NCBI GenBank assembly: GCA_036245525.1
Contig: BTPG01000005.1
Span: 129,118,799 to 129,182,798, forward strand
Length of the DNA stretch: 64,000 nucleotides
From: Semisulcospira habei
Taxonomy: Eukaryota > Mollusca > Gastropoda > Semisulcospiridae
Direction: 5' to 3'
Shown in pieces: positions 44,694 to 53,853 of the stretch (position 1 is the first letter of the stretch; every line of letters begins with the position of its first letter). The notes below the pieces were generated by a model. That model saw nothing but the letters and a program-made list of their open reading frames with translations. It was not told the origin of the DNA and searched no databases. Made by a program: the position numbers and the translations under genes.

Positions 44694-44888
44694 TTAACCC
44701 TTTCTCGCAGAGGACATGACCTTCGACCAGTTGATTGAGTGAGCTTAGTCTTGCGCCAGCCACTAAGCAAGGTGCTCCGTAATCGCGGAGCACCTTGCTT
44801 AGTGGCTGGCGCAGGACTAAGTTCACTCAATCAACTGACCCCTTGTGCATATTGGAATAACGTTTGACCACTGACAGTAAGGGGATAA
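44694..44888. mobile_element. TTAA-type element with 112-bp palindrome
   Basis: TTAACCCTTTCTCGCAGAGG and CTGACAGTAAGGGGATAA are the ends. The hairpin at 44727-44838 pairs almost perfectly (CTTGCGCCAGCCACTAAGC, GGTGCTCC, centre GTAATCGC). The core is unlike the other families and was seen once. Confidence 0.85.
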
Positions 44889-45248
44889 ACACTGCCACTT
44901 TGAGGTGGAGTAACCTCAGGTTGTAATCAGCTACGCGTGTAGTATTGATTTTTTTTCTCAACCTGGGTAGGGTTTATCAGGGTAACGGGCCCGTGAGGAA
45001 GAAACGACAGTGTTGTGCAATGCCAGTGAACGGACAAAAACGAACGAAGACTGTCCGTGTGGACGACAACCAAACACACCACTAAACAACTGCCCGACGG
45101 ACTAACGAACCAGCCAGCCAGCCAGCCAACTGGGCCGACCGACAAATCAACCAAACAAACAACCAACCAACTTTTCAACCAACCAGTCAACCAACCAATA
45201 GACGAAGAAAGAGAGAAAGCAAGCATAAACCCAAAGCAACAATAAGCA
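44889..45248. other. No gene; CAAC/CAGC-rich low complexity
   Basis: 45085-45205 is made of degenerate AACCAACC and CAGCCAGC units. The open frames here come from this. Confidence 0.6.
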
Positions 45249-45328
45249 AATGAATGAATGCATGAATGAATGAATGAATGAATGAATGAATGAATGAATG
45301 AATGAGTGAATGAATGAATGAATGCAAA
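45249..45328. repeat. (AATG)n microsatellite
   Basis: About 18 AATG units with few interruptions. Confidence 0.95.
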
Positions 45329-45554
45329 TAATAAATAAATGCAGGAATGCTGGAATGCAACATTATTTCAATCGGACCACAGTCTGTGGTCTCAGTTGTA
45401 CTGTAAAGGAGACATATTATTGCAAATGGAATGGCAAGCAGCCAAGCTTTACCCATGCTCACAATTCCAGGCAACCGGAGAAACAAACGTGGTAATCCAC
45501 TAGGATTAATACATTCACCCTTAGACACCGCTGGGTGTTTAACTGGACATAAAA

Positions 45555-47656
45555 GTTTAAAGCTTAGAGAGCTCCAGAACGAGTGGTGGTCCAGACTCGC
45601 ACAGAGGACCCAGCTCTGCGCTGACAATGGTGACTACAGGGGCTTCTACGAAGCACTGAAAGCAGTGTATGGCCCTAGGCACCTGGTACAAAGTCCCCTG
45701 CGAAGCGCTGATGGACAGGCACTCCTCACAGATAATACCTCCATCTTGAACCGCTGGTCGGAATACTTTCAGGACCTCTTCGGCGCTGAGCGCACTGTTC
45801 AAGAAACAGTCATCCTCCAAATCCCACACCTTCCACTAAAGGTTGAATTGGACGAACCGCCCACCGCCGAAGAGACCCTCACAGCCATCCACCAGCTCAA
45901 GAGTGGCAAAGCAGCAGGCATTGACGGAATCCCGCCAGAGATCTGGAAACATGGAGGCCCAGCACTGCACAACAAGCTCCACGACTTCTTTCTCTGCTGC
46001 TGGGAAAAAGGAACACTACCAAAGGACCTCCGTGATGCAGTCATCATCACCCTGCACAAGAACAAAGGAGAGAAGTCTGCCTGCTCTAATTATCGTGGAA
46101 TTACCCTGCTGTCCATTGCCGGGAAAATTCTCGCAAGGTTGCTCCTAAATCGGCTGGTACCTGCCATCGCTGAAGACCACCTCCCAGAGGGCCAGTGTGG
46201 CTTCAGAGCCAACAGGAGCACCACCGACATGGTCTTTGTGCTGAGACAGCTTCAGGAGAAGTGCCGCGAGCAGAACAAAGGGCTGTACGTAACGTTTGTC
46301 GACCTAACAAAAGCGTTTGACACTGTGAGCAAGCAAGGTATGTGGCAGATCCTGGAGCGACTAGGCTGTCCCCCAAAGTTCCTCAACATGATCGTCCAGC
46401 TCCACGAGGACCAGCAAGGCCAGGTCAGACTAAACAGTGACCTCTCAGAACCATTCCCCATTCGCAACGGCGTGAAGCAAGGCTGCGTGCTGGCACCGAC
46501 CCTCTTCACCATCTTCTTCAGCATGATGTTGAAGCAGGCCACAGTAGACCTCGACGATGACGACGCAGTGTACATCAGGTATCGTCTCGATGGCAGCCTG
46601 TTCAACCTCAGACGACTGCAGGCCCACACGAAAACCCTAGACCAACTGATTCGTGAGCTGCTCTTTGCTGATGACGCTGCCCTCGTTGCACACACAGATA
46701 GAGCCTTGCAGCGCATTACGTCCTGCTTCGCAGATGCCGCCCAGCTCTTTGGACGGAGGTCAGTCTGAAAAAGTCAGAGGTCCTTCATCAGCCGGCACCC
46801 AAGGAAGAGCATCGCCCTCCCCACATCACCATCGGCGAGTCCGAACTGAAGTCTGTACACCAGTTTACCTACCTTGGCTGCATCATCACGTCAGACGCCA
46901 AGCTGGACAAGGAGCTGGACAACAGGCTGGCAAAAGCGAACAGTGCTTTCGGGCGACTATTCAAGCGGGTGTGGCACAATCAACAGCTAAAAAAAGGCAC
47001 CAAGATCAGCGTGTACAGAGCTGTCGTCCTCACCACCCTGCTGTACGGTTCCGAGTCCTGGGCCCTCTACCGCAGCCAACTACGACGCTTTCACCAGCGC
47101 TGCCTGCGTACCATCCTCAGCATTCACTGGAGTGACTATGTCACCAACGTCGAGGTCCTTGAACAGGCGGAAACTGTGAGCATCGAGGCTTTGCTGCTGC
47201 GGACACAGCTTCGCTGGGCGGGGCACATCTCCAGGATGGAGGATCATCGCCTACCCAAGATCACTCTGTTCGGCGAGCTCGCCACTGGACACCGAGACAG
47301 AGGGGCACCAAAGAAGAGATACAAAGACGGTCTCAAGAAGTCATTTAGTGCCTGCCAAATCGACCACCGCCAGTGGTCTTCGCTTGCTGCGGACCGTGAC
47401 ACCTGGCGCTCCACCATTTACAAGGCAGCCGCCTCCCTTGAGGACTCTCGCAGAGCTAACCTTAAGGACAAGCGGCTCAGAAGAAAAAACAGAATTGTCG
47501 TAACTCAGAATCCTGACCAGACCTTCCCCTGCAGCCACTGCGGTCGAACCTGCCTGTCCCGGATTGGCCTCCGCAGCCACGAAAATGCCTGCAGACGACG
47601 TGGGCAAGCCCTATAGAATCTTCGTTCGCGAAGTCAAGCCAAGAGAGAGAGAGAGA
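45555..47656 (+). mobile_element. 5'-truncated LINE, best-preserved copy
   Basis: Coding part 45560-47616 followed by a short untranslated region of about 40 bases ending in GAGAGAGAGAG. The endonuclease is missing, since similarity to the family starts just before KLRELQNEWW. The whole polymerase and C-terminal region is present with one frame break. This type is abundant in fish and invertebrate genomes, where it is often annotated as a jockey-like reverse transcriptase; its clade is not certain from this sequence. Confidence 0.9.
45560..47616 (+). pseudogene. Non-LTR reverse transcriptase with C-terminal zinc knuckle
   Basis: Polymerase of a LINE, normally used for target-primed reverse transcription in the nucleus. 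Seen in order: linker KLRELQNEWWSRLAQRT; finger block SGKAAGIDGIPPEIW; SNYRGITLLSIAGKILAR; EGQCGFRANRSTTDMVF; catalytic YVTFVDLTKAFDTV; GVKQGCVLAPTLFTIFF; LLFADDAALVAHT. A missing base near 46755 (FG then E-V-S-L) shifts the frame by one. After that LKKSEVLHQPAPKEE, FTYLGCIITSD, LLYGSESWALY and LRWAGHISRMEDHRLP follow. The end carries a C-x2-C..H..C finger, CSHCGRTCLSRIGLRSHENAC-like, before a stop at 47614-47616. Only one defect in about 685 codons suggests a young copy. Confidence 0.93.
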
Positions 47657-47729
47657 AAAGTTTAAAGGTAGTGCCAGTTTAACTTAGTGCCCCACATCAC
47701 CGCATCACGACGACGAATAAATAATCAAT

Positions 47730-47790
47730 CCAGACCAAAAAGGTGACTGCCAAGCGTGTAATATGCAAAGAAGTACCCAACGGGTACTTC
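47730..47790. repeat. IR-H fragment
   Basis: CCAGACCAAAAAGGTGACTG and GCAAAGAAGTACCCAAC. It ends in a small hairpin GAAGTACCCAACGGGTACTTC, as if the long arms were deleted. Confidence 0.7.
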
Positions 47791-47900
47791 TCCGACGAAT
47801 AAATAGTATTTGCTATGATGGTGGGGTGAGGTGGGATGGGGTGATGGCAAGGTGTTATTATAGAGATTAAAGTATGCCTCACCTCCCCAAATAAAGACTG

Positions 47901-47970
47901 GAGTGCTCAGTTCGACCAATAAAATGCGAGCTCTAAAGAGCTCGCATTTATTGGTCGAACTGATCACTCC
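47901..47970. repeat. Unique 70-bp palindrome
   Basis: GGAGTGCTCAGTTCGACCAA pairs with TTGGTCGAACTGATCACTCC around AAATGCGAGCTCTAAAGAGCTCGCATT, nearly perfect. Not seen elsewhere in the window. Confidence 0.88.
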
Positions 47971-48471
47971 TGATTCATTTTGCGTAATTGGAGGTCAGGA
48001 TAATATAATTTATTTACACCACGACTTTTTGACAAGAGTTTAACCTCAGAAGTCACATATCCCGTTCTTTTTTGAAGCGATACGTTGCCGCAGTTGGGTC
48101 GCTCTTACGTTACGCCGCTTCAGTTGCGTGCCATTGCAACGAAACAGTCGAAAGAGCGGCCGAGACCGCACAACTTTATCACCGCGCGCGAACTAGACAG
48201 CCTAGTGACACAATGGTCGGGGGGGGGGGGGGGGGGGGGGGGGGGGAAGCCTGCGAGTTGTATAAAATCTATTCCAGACCATTGTACAGTTCCAACAGTC
48301 TGACTGAAATTCCTCAATCCACAAAATTCACAAAAGTCATTTGTCACTGAATCTTCTCGAATTCGATACATTTTGTTCGGCGCCAGGTCGGCGTAAACAC
48401 AGGCCAGCTTTCTGTCAGCATGAAAGTGTAACATTGGTTTACTGCGATCCGGCTCCCAAACCCTCCCATGT
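47971..48471. other. No gene seen; long G-run
   Basis: An uninterrupted run of 28 G at 48219-48246. No domain in the surrounding frames. Confidence 0.55.
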
Positions 48472-48535
48472 GCAAGAGACATAGATCCTCATGAACCCCC
48501 GCAGCTTTCAAGGACTCATGAGGATCTATGCCTCT
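48472..48535. repeat. IR-A hairpin
   Basis: Left arm GCAAGAGACATAGATCCTCA; the centre has lost the GC-rich part on the right (TTTCAAGGACTCATGAGG). Confidence 0.82.
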
Positions 48536-48624
48536 ATTTACATTCATTTGCTGGAATAAATTAACTCATATCTCGTCTGATGTGAAACTTTCCGTAACAC
48601 TTGCAGTACATGTAAAACCAATGT

Positions 48625-48690
48625 GCAAGAGGCGTAGACCCCCATGAGCCCCCGCAATTGCGGGGGCTCATGATGATCTACGCCTCTTGC
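48625..48690. repeat. IR-A hairpin, GGCGTAG/CTACGCC variant
   Basis: Near-perfect; the GGCGTAG change is present in both arms. Confidence 0.9.
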
Positions 48691-48972
48691 AGCGTTAGCT
48701 GATATATTTCGCAGTCGGTTGAGGTCATGAGGAGTTTCATCTCAGCTCACTTACAGTAGCTTAGTCAATAGTCAAGTCCCTACAAGACAAACACGAGTAC
48801 ACAATGAATACTGTTTGCTCTGTTTTAGTTCCAGACAAAAATTGGGGATACACACCTTACAATCGCAATGCTCAGCATGCACACGAAGCGTACCTACAAG
48901 TCGAAGGAGACGGATCTACCGTGATGTCTCTTAGATATTGCCACATCAGTTATCTGGTCTCCAAAAGGTAGC
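48691..48972. other. No feature recognised
   Basis: No coding signal. GGAGACGGATCTACCGTGAT near 48905 may be an IR-B trace. Confidence 0.4.
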
Positions 48973-49151
48973 TTAACTCATTCAGCCCCAACACACCATA
49001 TCAAGACATGGATCGAGCATAATAGTTCAAGGGTGGTGCCAGAATAGCTTGGCGCCCATATCATGCCCGACCTGTCTCTAGAATTGTAATAAAGTCATTC
49101 TGAGGGCAACTTCAAATTTGGGGATTTCGACGCTGGGGTAGAATGTATTAA
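48973..49151. mobile_element. IR-B element with right-arm deletion, TTAA to TTAA
   Basis: TTAACTCATTCAGCCCCAAC to GGGGTAGAATGTATTAA, 179 bases. The left arm is complete to CTTGGCGCCC, but about 35 bases of the inner right arm are missing. Confidence 0.9.
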
Positions 49152-49300
49152 GCATAGGCACTACTTTAAGTGCGATCACGATTTTGAAGAGCGTGTTGAA
49201 AAATGTATAGAGACTGAGTGATTGCCGGATCGAAAAAAAAGCAGTAGATTGTGTGCGGAATCTATCAAAGCTGAACACAGCGGCAACTATTACATCGCAC

Positions 49301-49394
49301 AAAATGTCTTCGGGCCAATGTCGGCAGCAGTTGGCCCGCGCGCACAACCGTGCGCGGTCCAACTGCGACCGACGACGGCCCGATGATATTTTGC
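49301..49394. repeat. IR-D hairpin
   Basis: GGGCCAATGTCGGCAGCAGT and ACTGCGACCGACGACGGCCC around GCGCGCACAACCGTGCGC; flanks AAAATGTC and GATATTTT also pair. Confidence 0.85.
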
Positions 49395-49436
49395 CGGCCA
49401 TCTAGGGGTTACAGTGAACTTGTCACTCACGCTTTC

Positions 49437-49750
49437 TGGTCTGGACTGATTTCAAACGGCCTAAAGCCGCCACTTATAAAATCACGTACGTGCGCGCGGT
49501 TGACGCCGGTAGTGAAACTGTACTAGATATCGTGAGCGTTTGATTGCTAGATCGAAGGAAAGTACAGTTGATTGTGTGCGGACTCTATCAACACGAAAAC
49601 TGCCAGTGTATATTAGGTAGCAGATACGACAGAGGTTAACCCCTTCCCTGCCAAAGGGTCTACATGTTGTGTCTGAAATCGGCTGTGTTCACTGAACGAC
49701 CAAAAGCCACAAACTGTCCACAAAACCTCGGATACAAAGTGGTCTCAGCA
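49437..49750 (+). repeat. Dispersed 314-bp repeat, copy 1
   Basis: GGTCTGGACTGATTTCAAAC onward matches 60037-60350 in the same orientation. The IR-A element starts at the equivalent TTAA in both copies (49636 and 60235). A shorter related stretch lies at 49210-49290. Confidence 0.85.
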
Positions 49751-49847
49751 AGATCTCATGAGCCTCCGCGGTCGCGGGGACTCATGAGGATCTTTGCCTC
49801 TTGCAGTTAGCTCGCGTTCACTTTGTCTCGGTAGGGAAGGGGTTAAT
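49636..49847. mobile_element. IR-A element with shortened arm, TTAA to TTAA
   Basis: TTAACCCCTTCCCTGCCAAA to GGTAGGGAAGGGGTTAA, 212 bases; the hairpin 49748-49804 lacks the outer GGCATAGATC of the left arm. The right TTAA begins an IR-B half element. Confidence 0.88.
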
Positions 49848-49938
49848 AACACAATCAGCTCTTACACACTACAAGGTATGGACTGATCGGGAATGATAAT
49901 TTAAAGGTAGTGCCAGAAAAGCTTGGCACCTCGGGTAT
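49844..49938. mobile_element. IR-B element, left half only
   Basis: TTAATAACACAATCAGC then TGATAATTTAAAGGTAGTGC and AAGCTTGGCACC. The right half is missing. Confidence 0.65.
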
Positions 49939-50235
49939 GAAATATCGAATTCGAAATTAAATTTGCAGCACTCTGAGTTTAGTCAACGATTGTATTGTTT
50001 TCCACTGACACTCTCAATCATGACGCAAAGTCGTGAAACTACGTTAACACAAGTCTTCTATTTATCCAAACCCCGAAAATAGTTCCAAACAAAATCGTAT
50101 TTGAGTTGTAATTGTGTCCGTACACATGCAGTGCAAATATATTTTTTATGAGATGACGGGGTGGGGACTATTTTACCGATATAAAGATTGGACATTACGT
50201 TTGCTGCAATTACGAAGTTGCTGGACTGTCTCAAT

Positions 50236-50515
50236 CCAGACCAAAAAGGTGACTACCAAGCGTGTAAAATGCAGAGAAGCACCCAACGAAGAAAGAAACA
50301 CTTTTAGAAAAGACAGTTACACTACAATTTATTAATATTTCGGGTAAATAAAAAGTCTTCAAATCAGACTAAAAAACAAGTATAGAGATCAGTCGCTTCA
50401 GTTGCCACATTCCTTCTTCGATAAGATCAGTATAAATATTAATAAATTGTGTTGCAACCGTCTTTTCTTAGCGTGTCTCTTTCTCCGTGGGGTTCTTCGC
50501 TGGAATGTATCACTT
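50236..50515. mobile_element. IR-H foldback, about 280 bp
   Basis: CCAGACCAAAAAGGTGACTA starts the left arm, which runs through GAAACACTTTTAG to TTAATATTTCGGGTAAAT. The right arm ATATTAATAAATTGTGTTGC to CTCCGTGGGGTTCTTCGC complements part of it. Confidence 0.82.
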
Positions 50516-50521
50516 TCCAAA

Positions 50522-50592
50522 TTAATCATCTTGTGCAATGCATCCACCGGTACAGTAAATAGTACAGTTGGCTGTATGCACAAGGGGGTTAA
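50522..50592. mobile_element. IR-P element, 71 bp, TTAA to TTAA
   Basis: TTAATCATCTTGTGCAATGC to GTATGCACAAGGGGGTTAA, the same length as the copy at 11594. Confidence 0.8.
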
Positions 50593-50641
50593 ATATTTAT
50601 GCAGTTCGCCCGTTAAGCACGGCCTGTGTAACTGCAGTTTC

Positions 50642-50814
50642 TTAACTCATTCTACCCCAACACCGAAATCCCCAAATGTTGCCCTTGTCCTCTGAAGACT
50701 GCATTGCAGTGCAGGACACAGATCGCCAAGGCGCCAAGCTATTCTGGCATCACCCTTGAACTATCATGGTCGATCCTTATCTTGCTGTGGGGTGTCTGGG
50801 GTAGAATGAGTTAA
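50642..50814. mobile_element. IR-B element with left-arm deletion, TTAA to TTAA
   Basis: TTAACTCATTCTACCCCAAC to GGGGTAGAATGAGTTAA, 173 bases, 40 fewer than the 213-base copies. The left arm is deleted from GATCG to the centre; the right arm is intact. Confidence 0.92.
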
Positions 50815-50848
50815 ATAATTAACTGGTCAATTTACACCGCAGTTCAGA

Positions 50849-51053
50849 GAAACCCATTCAGCCCTGACGCACTACAGCAGGAGATGGGTCGACCATGATC
50901 ATTCAAGGGTAGTGCCAGATTAGCTTGGCGCCAAGCTAATCTGGCACTACCCTTGAATGATCATGGTCGATCCATCTCCTGCAACAGGTGCATAATCGTT
51001 ACATGACGCCTCCAAAATTTGGGAAATACGTGTGCCGGGCTGAATGAGGTTAA
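50849..51053. mobile_element. IR-B element, perfect hairpin without spacer
   Basis: AACCCATTCAGCCCTGACGC to CGGGCTGAATGAGGTTAA. Arms with symmetrical CATGATCATTC/GAATGATCATG meet at CTTGGCGCCAAG without a loop. Confidence 0.9.
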
Positions 51054-51190
51054 CAGTCCTGCGGCGAATACAATCCTCCTGCTGGACATGTACACCCTCG
51101 GACTCCGCAAATCTGATGGAACTAAATTATACATCGGTGAAAATATAACACTTTCGATGCCAGCAGACGCAAATCAATTACATTAATTGT

Positions 51191-51365
51191 CCGGCCATTA
51201 GCCCCGCCACTTGGAACAGCCTCCCCGCCCCTGTCCGTAACTGTCAAACGCTCTCCTCATTCAATTCCCTTGTCAAAACCGACCTCTACAACGCTGCCTT
51301 TTACTAGTTCTTTTCCCCAGCCATGCACAATTCATCACCACTGTCACATGTGTGTGCGTGTGTGC

Positions 51366-51438
<73 letters not shown>

Positions 51439-51530
51439 AGCTGTTAGCCTTTTCATTGTATCAGCGCTTTGAGTAACTTTTAGAATAGGCGCTTAACAAA
51501 TCTCTATTATTATTATTATTATTATTTAGT
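51191..51530 (+). mobile_element. LINE 3' end with coding remnant
   Basis: The short frame 51191-51307 reads PAISPATWNSLPAPVRNCQT and SSFNSLVKTDLYNAAFY-stop, the usual C-terminal end of CR1/L2-like ORF2 (TWNSLP..S...FKSLLKTHL). A (GT)n tract interrupts the 3' untranslated region, which ends TCAGCGCTTTGAGTAAC, TTAGAATAGGCGCTTAACAA and (ATT)n. Confidence 0.82.
51366..51432. repeat. (GT)n microsatellite inside LINE 3' UTR
   Basis: About 33 GT units. Confidence 0.97.
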
Positions 51531-51556
51531 AAAACTGTTGCCGCTAGGGTTTCACG

Positions 51557-51834
51557 TGAAAGAAAAACAGAAGATAGTGGTAGAAAACCCCGATAGTAAC
51601 AGATAACGACGTTTCGGATCAAAGATCCTTCCTCAGGTGACATGGAAACAAACGTAGAACAGAAAGAAAAGACGTCATCCTGTATTAGATGATACAGGAT
51701 GACGTCTTTTCTTTCTGTCGTGTTCTTTTCTGTTCTACGTTTGTTTCCATGTCACCTGAGGAAGGATCTTTGATCCGAAACGTCGTTATCTGTTACTATT
51801 TTAAAGGGTTTTCTACCACTATCTTCTGTTTTTC

Positions 51835-51838
<4 letters not shown>
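51557..51838. repeat. 280-bp foldback with GAAACGTCG motif
   Basis: Left arm GAAAGAAAAACAGAAGATAG to ACGTCATCCTGTAT pairs with the right arm to ATCTTCTGTTTTTCTTTT, nearly perfect over more than 120 bases apart from two small indels. Each arm holds CACCTGAGGAAGGATC..GATCCGAAACGTC (right 51754-51784; left on the minus strand 51608-51638). Confidence 0.92.

Positions 51839-51905
<67 letters not shown>
51838..51905. repeat. (TTA)n microsatellite
   Basis: About 22 TTA units directly at the right end of the foldback. Confidence 0.97.
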
Positions 51906-51907
<2 letters not shown>

Positions 51908-52003
51908 CCTCTGGACGTCAGCGGCTAGAAATAATTTGTGTGAAACCTTCACACAACCACTGATGTTATCCCTGTCTGAGGCGCACGGGTATGAACGATG
52001 CCA

Positions 52004-52069
52004 GCAAGCGGCATAGATCCTCATGAGCCCCCGCAACTGCGGGGGCTCATAAGGATCTATGCCTCTTGC
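52004..52069. repeat. IR-A hairpin
   Basis: Near-perfect with AACTGC centre. Right flank ends CGGCAGTGAAGAGGTTAAG (IR-A right end near 52109). Confidence 0.9.
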
Positions 52070-52242
52070 AGTTGGATGTTGCTGGTGATGTCCGGCAGTG
52101 AAGAGGTTAAGCCCATAACATATTGAACTGCTTATTAACCCCGTCACCAAAGGAACGTGGATATAATGAACTGTAACAAACTTGACCAAACAGGAAAAAG
52201 TCAGTCACACTTGTTATGCATTAAACTGATCAACTGTCCCAT

Positions 52243-52341
52243 AAAGGCGAACGAAGTAAGTCCATTTTTGTGAAAAGAGAGATTTTCATGTTATTACAAT
52301 GCAATCCGCGCTTTTCCCCAAAAAATGGACTTACTGCTTTT
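52243..52341. repeat. IR-G foldback
   Basis: AAAGGCGAACGAAGTAAGTC and ATGGACTTACTGCTTTTT outside; GTGAAAAGAGAGATT and AATCCGCGCTTTTCCCC inside. Confidence 0.78.
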
Positions 52342-52344
52342 TAC

Positions 52345-52714
52345 CTTTCTAGGACAGAATGGTCGCCGGTCTGAATTTATAGATCAAGATTCAAGATTTA
52401 GAATTTAAAAAATATATATTTTCCATAAAAAAGGATATTTGTCTTTGCTTGCTGAGCGTAAGTAAAAGTTAGATCGTGGACAGTAGTGATTTTACCATAC
52501 CTTGCAGCCATTTGTAATCAAACTTAAGACCATAATTATTTGAAAGAACAGATGTCATAGTATTCTGACTAAACATTTGTAAATGCGATCTGGCGTCGTG
52601 TTCCTCTGGCGTTCTTCCGTCGCAGTGACTATAATTATAATTACTGTCCATTTGCAACTGAAGAGGAGATATTGTTAGTTATTGGTCATTAGTTAGTTAG
52701 TTATTATGATTTTA
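52345..52714. other. No feature recognised
   Basis: AT-rich with a TTAGTTAG stretch at 52672-52702. Confidence 0.5.
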
Positions 52715-52715
52715 C

Positions 52716-52805
52716 TATATGGCTGTCGGTAGCGGTTTTTGCCGCGATGATTCCGGCCGCAGGAATCATCCTGACAAAAATCGCTACCGTTAGCCAGAGG
52801 GTTAA
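52716..52805. mobile_element. IR-C element
   Basis: ATGGCTGTCGGTAGCGG to CGTTAGCCAGAGGGTTAA; ATGATTCC..GGAATCAT centre with CGGCCGCA. Confidence 0.85.
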
Positions 52806-52913
52806 CACGCGGCCAACTCGCAGTGGCCACCGGCGCCTTAGGATAGAAGAGTTAATCCAATTTTGAGAAATGGATCGCAGCCATGTGATCATCAGTGAGG
52901 GTGTTTCTGGTAT

Positions 52914-53008
52914 GCAAAAGGTCCTAGGGCCGACGTGGGCGGATGTTGGCCCGCGCACACTTGTGCGCGGGCCAGCATCCACCCACGACGGCCCGAGGAC
53001 CGTTCGCT
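52914..53008. repeat. IR-D hairpin
   Basis: GCAAAAGGTCCTAGGGCCGA and GGCCCGAGGACCGTTCGC outside; GGGCGGATGTTGGCCCGCGC and its near complement inside. Confidence 0.9.
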
Positions 53009-53153
53009 GACTGACTTTGTATCTCCGTGACAGCTGGAAATCGTTAATTTGTGATGAATGGAGGAAAATGAATGATCTGTATCACAGATGATGCTGTTAG
53101 TGTGGTTGTTGTTTGGCTGCTTTCTTTGTTGTTGCCATCGTTACTGTGATTTG

Positions 53154-53221
53154 TGTGCTGGTCTGTGATTCTGGACCTTATGGATGTTTTTTTTGTTTTT
53201 TTTTAAAGGTCCAGAATCATC
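53154..53221. repeat. IR-E hairpin
   Basis: GGTCTGTGATTCTGGACCTT and AAGGTCCAGAATCATCGAC around a T-rich loop. Confidence 0.82.
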
Positions 53222-53381
53222 GACAAGAACAACCTTACAGGAATACGTCCATAGCAAGGACAGGATTGAAAAGGGGTCTGCGTGCACTTTTTGTTATCGT
53301 TGGAATTTAAGTTCCCTCCTTCTCCTCCTTCTCCTCTCTCTCTCCTCTCCGCCTCTCTATCTCTCTCTCTGAATGTAGTCT

Positions 53382-53596
53382 TTAACTCATTCAGGCCGAC
53401 GGCAGTATTTCCCAAGTTTTGGAGGCGTCATCTAATGACTGTGCACCAGTTGCAGGAGATGGATCGACCATGATAATAGTCAAGAGCAGTGCCAGATTAG
53501 CTTGGCGCCGACAGGTGCCAAGCTAATCTGGCACTATCCGTGAATTATTATGGTCGACCCATCTCCTGCTCTAGTGCGTGAGGGCTGAATGGGTTA
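53382..53596. mobile_element. IR-B element, 215 bp, TTAA to TTAA
   Basis: TTAACTCATTCAGGCCGACG to GGGCTGAATGGGTTAA, GATTAGC subtype. Confidence 0.92.
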
Positions 53597-53602
53597 ATGG
53601 TG

Positions 53603-53605
<3 letters not shown>

Positions 53606-53681
<76 letters not shown>
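53606..53681. repeat. (GT)n microsatellite
   Basis: About 38 GT units. Confidence 0.97.
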
Positions 53682-53684
<3 letters not shown>

Positions 53685-53853
53685 ACGGACTCTTGTAGGC
53701 GAAAGGAAGGTCAAATTAACCATTGTACGCCGAAGACCGAAGGCGTGCGAATTGTTCCGAAAAAACACTAAGTAACTTCGTACATTAGAATGTTTTGATG
53801 CTCTTTTTATGGAAGCAATGACGCGTCACAAAGTGGTTTACCTGAAAGTATTA

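Noticed and set aside
45057..45245. Gln/Asn/Pro-rich frame of 62 codons
   Set aside because: Arises from degenerate CAAC/CAGC units.
46252..46716. Minus-strand frames inside the LINE (154 and 88 codons)
   Set aside because: Shadows of the plus-strand reverse transcriptase frame; no independent domain.
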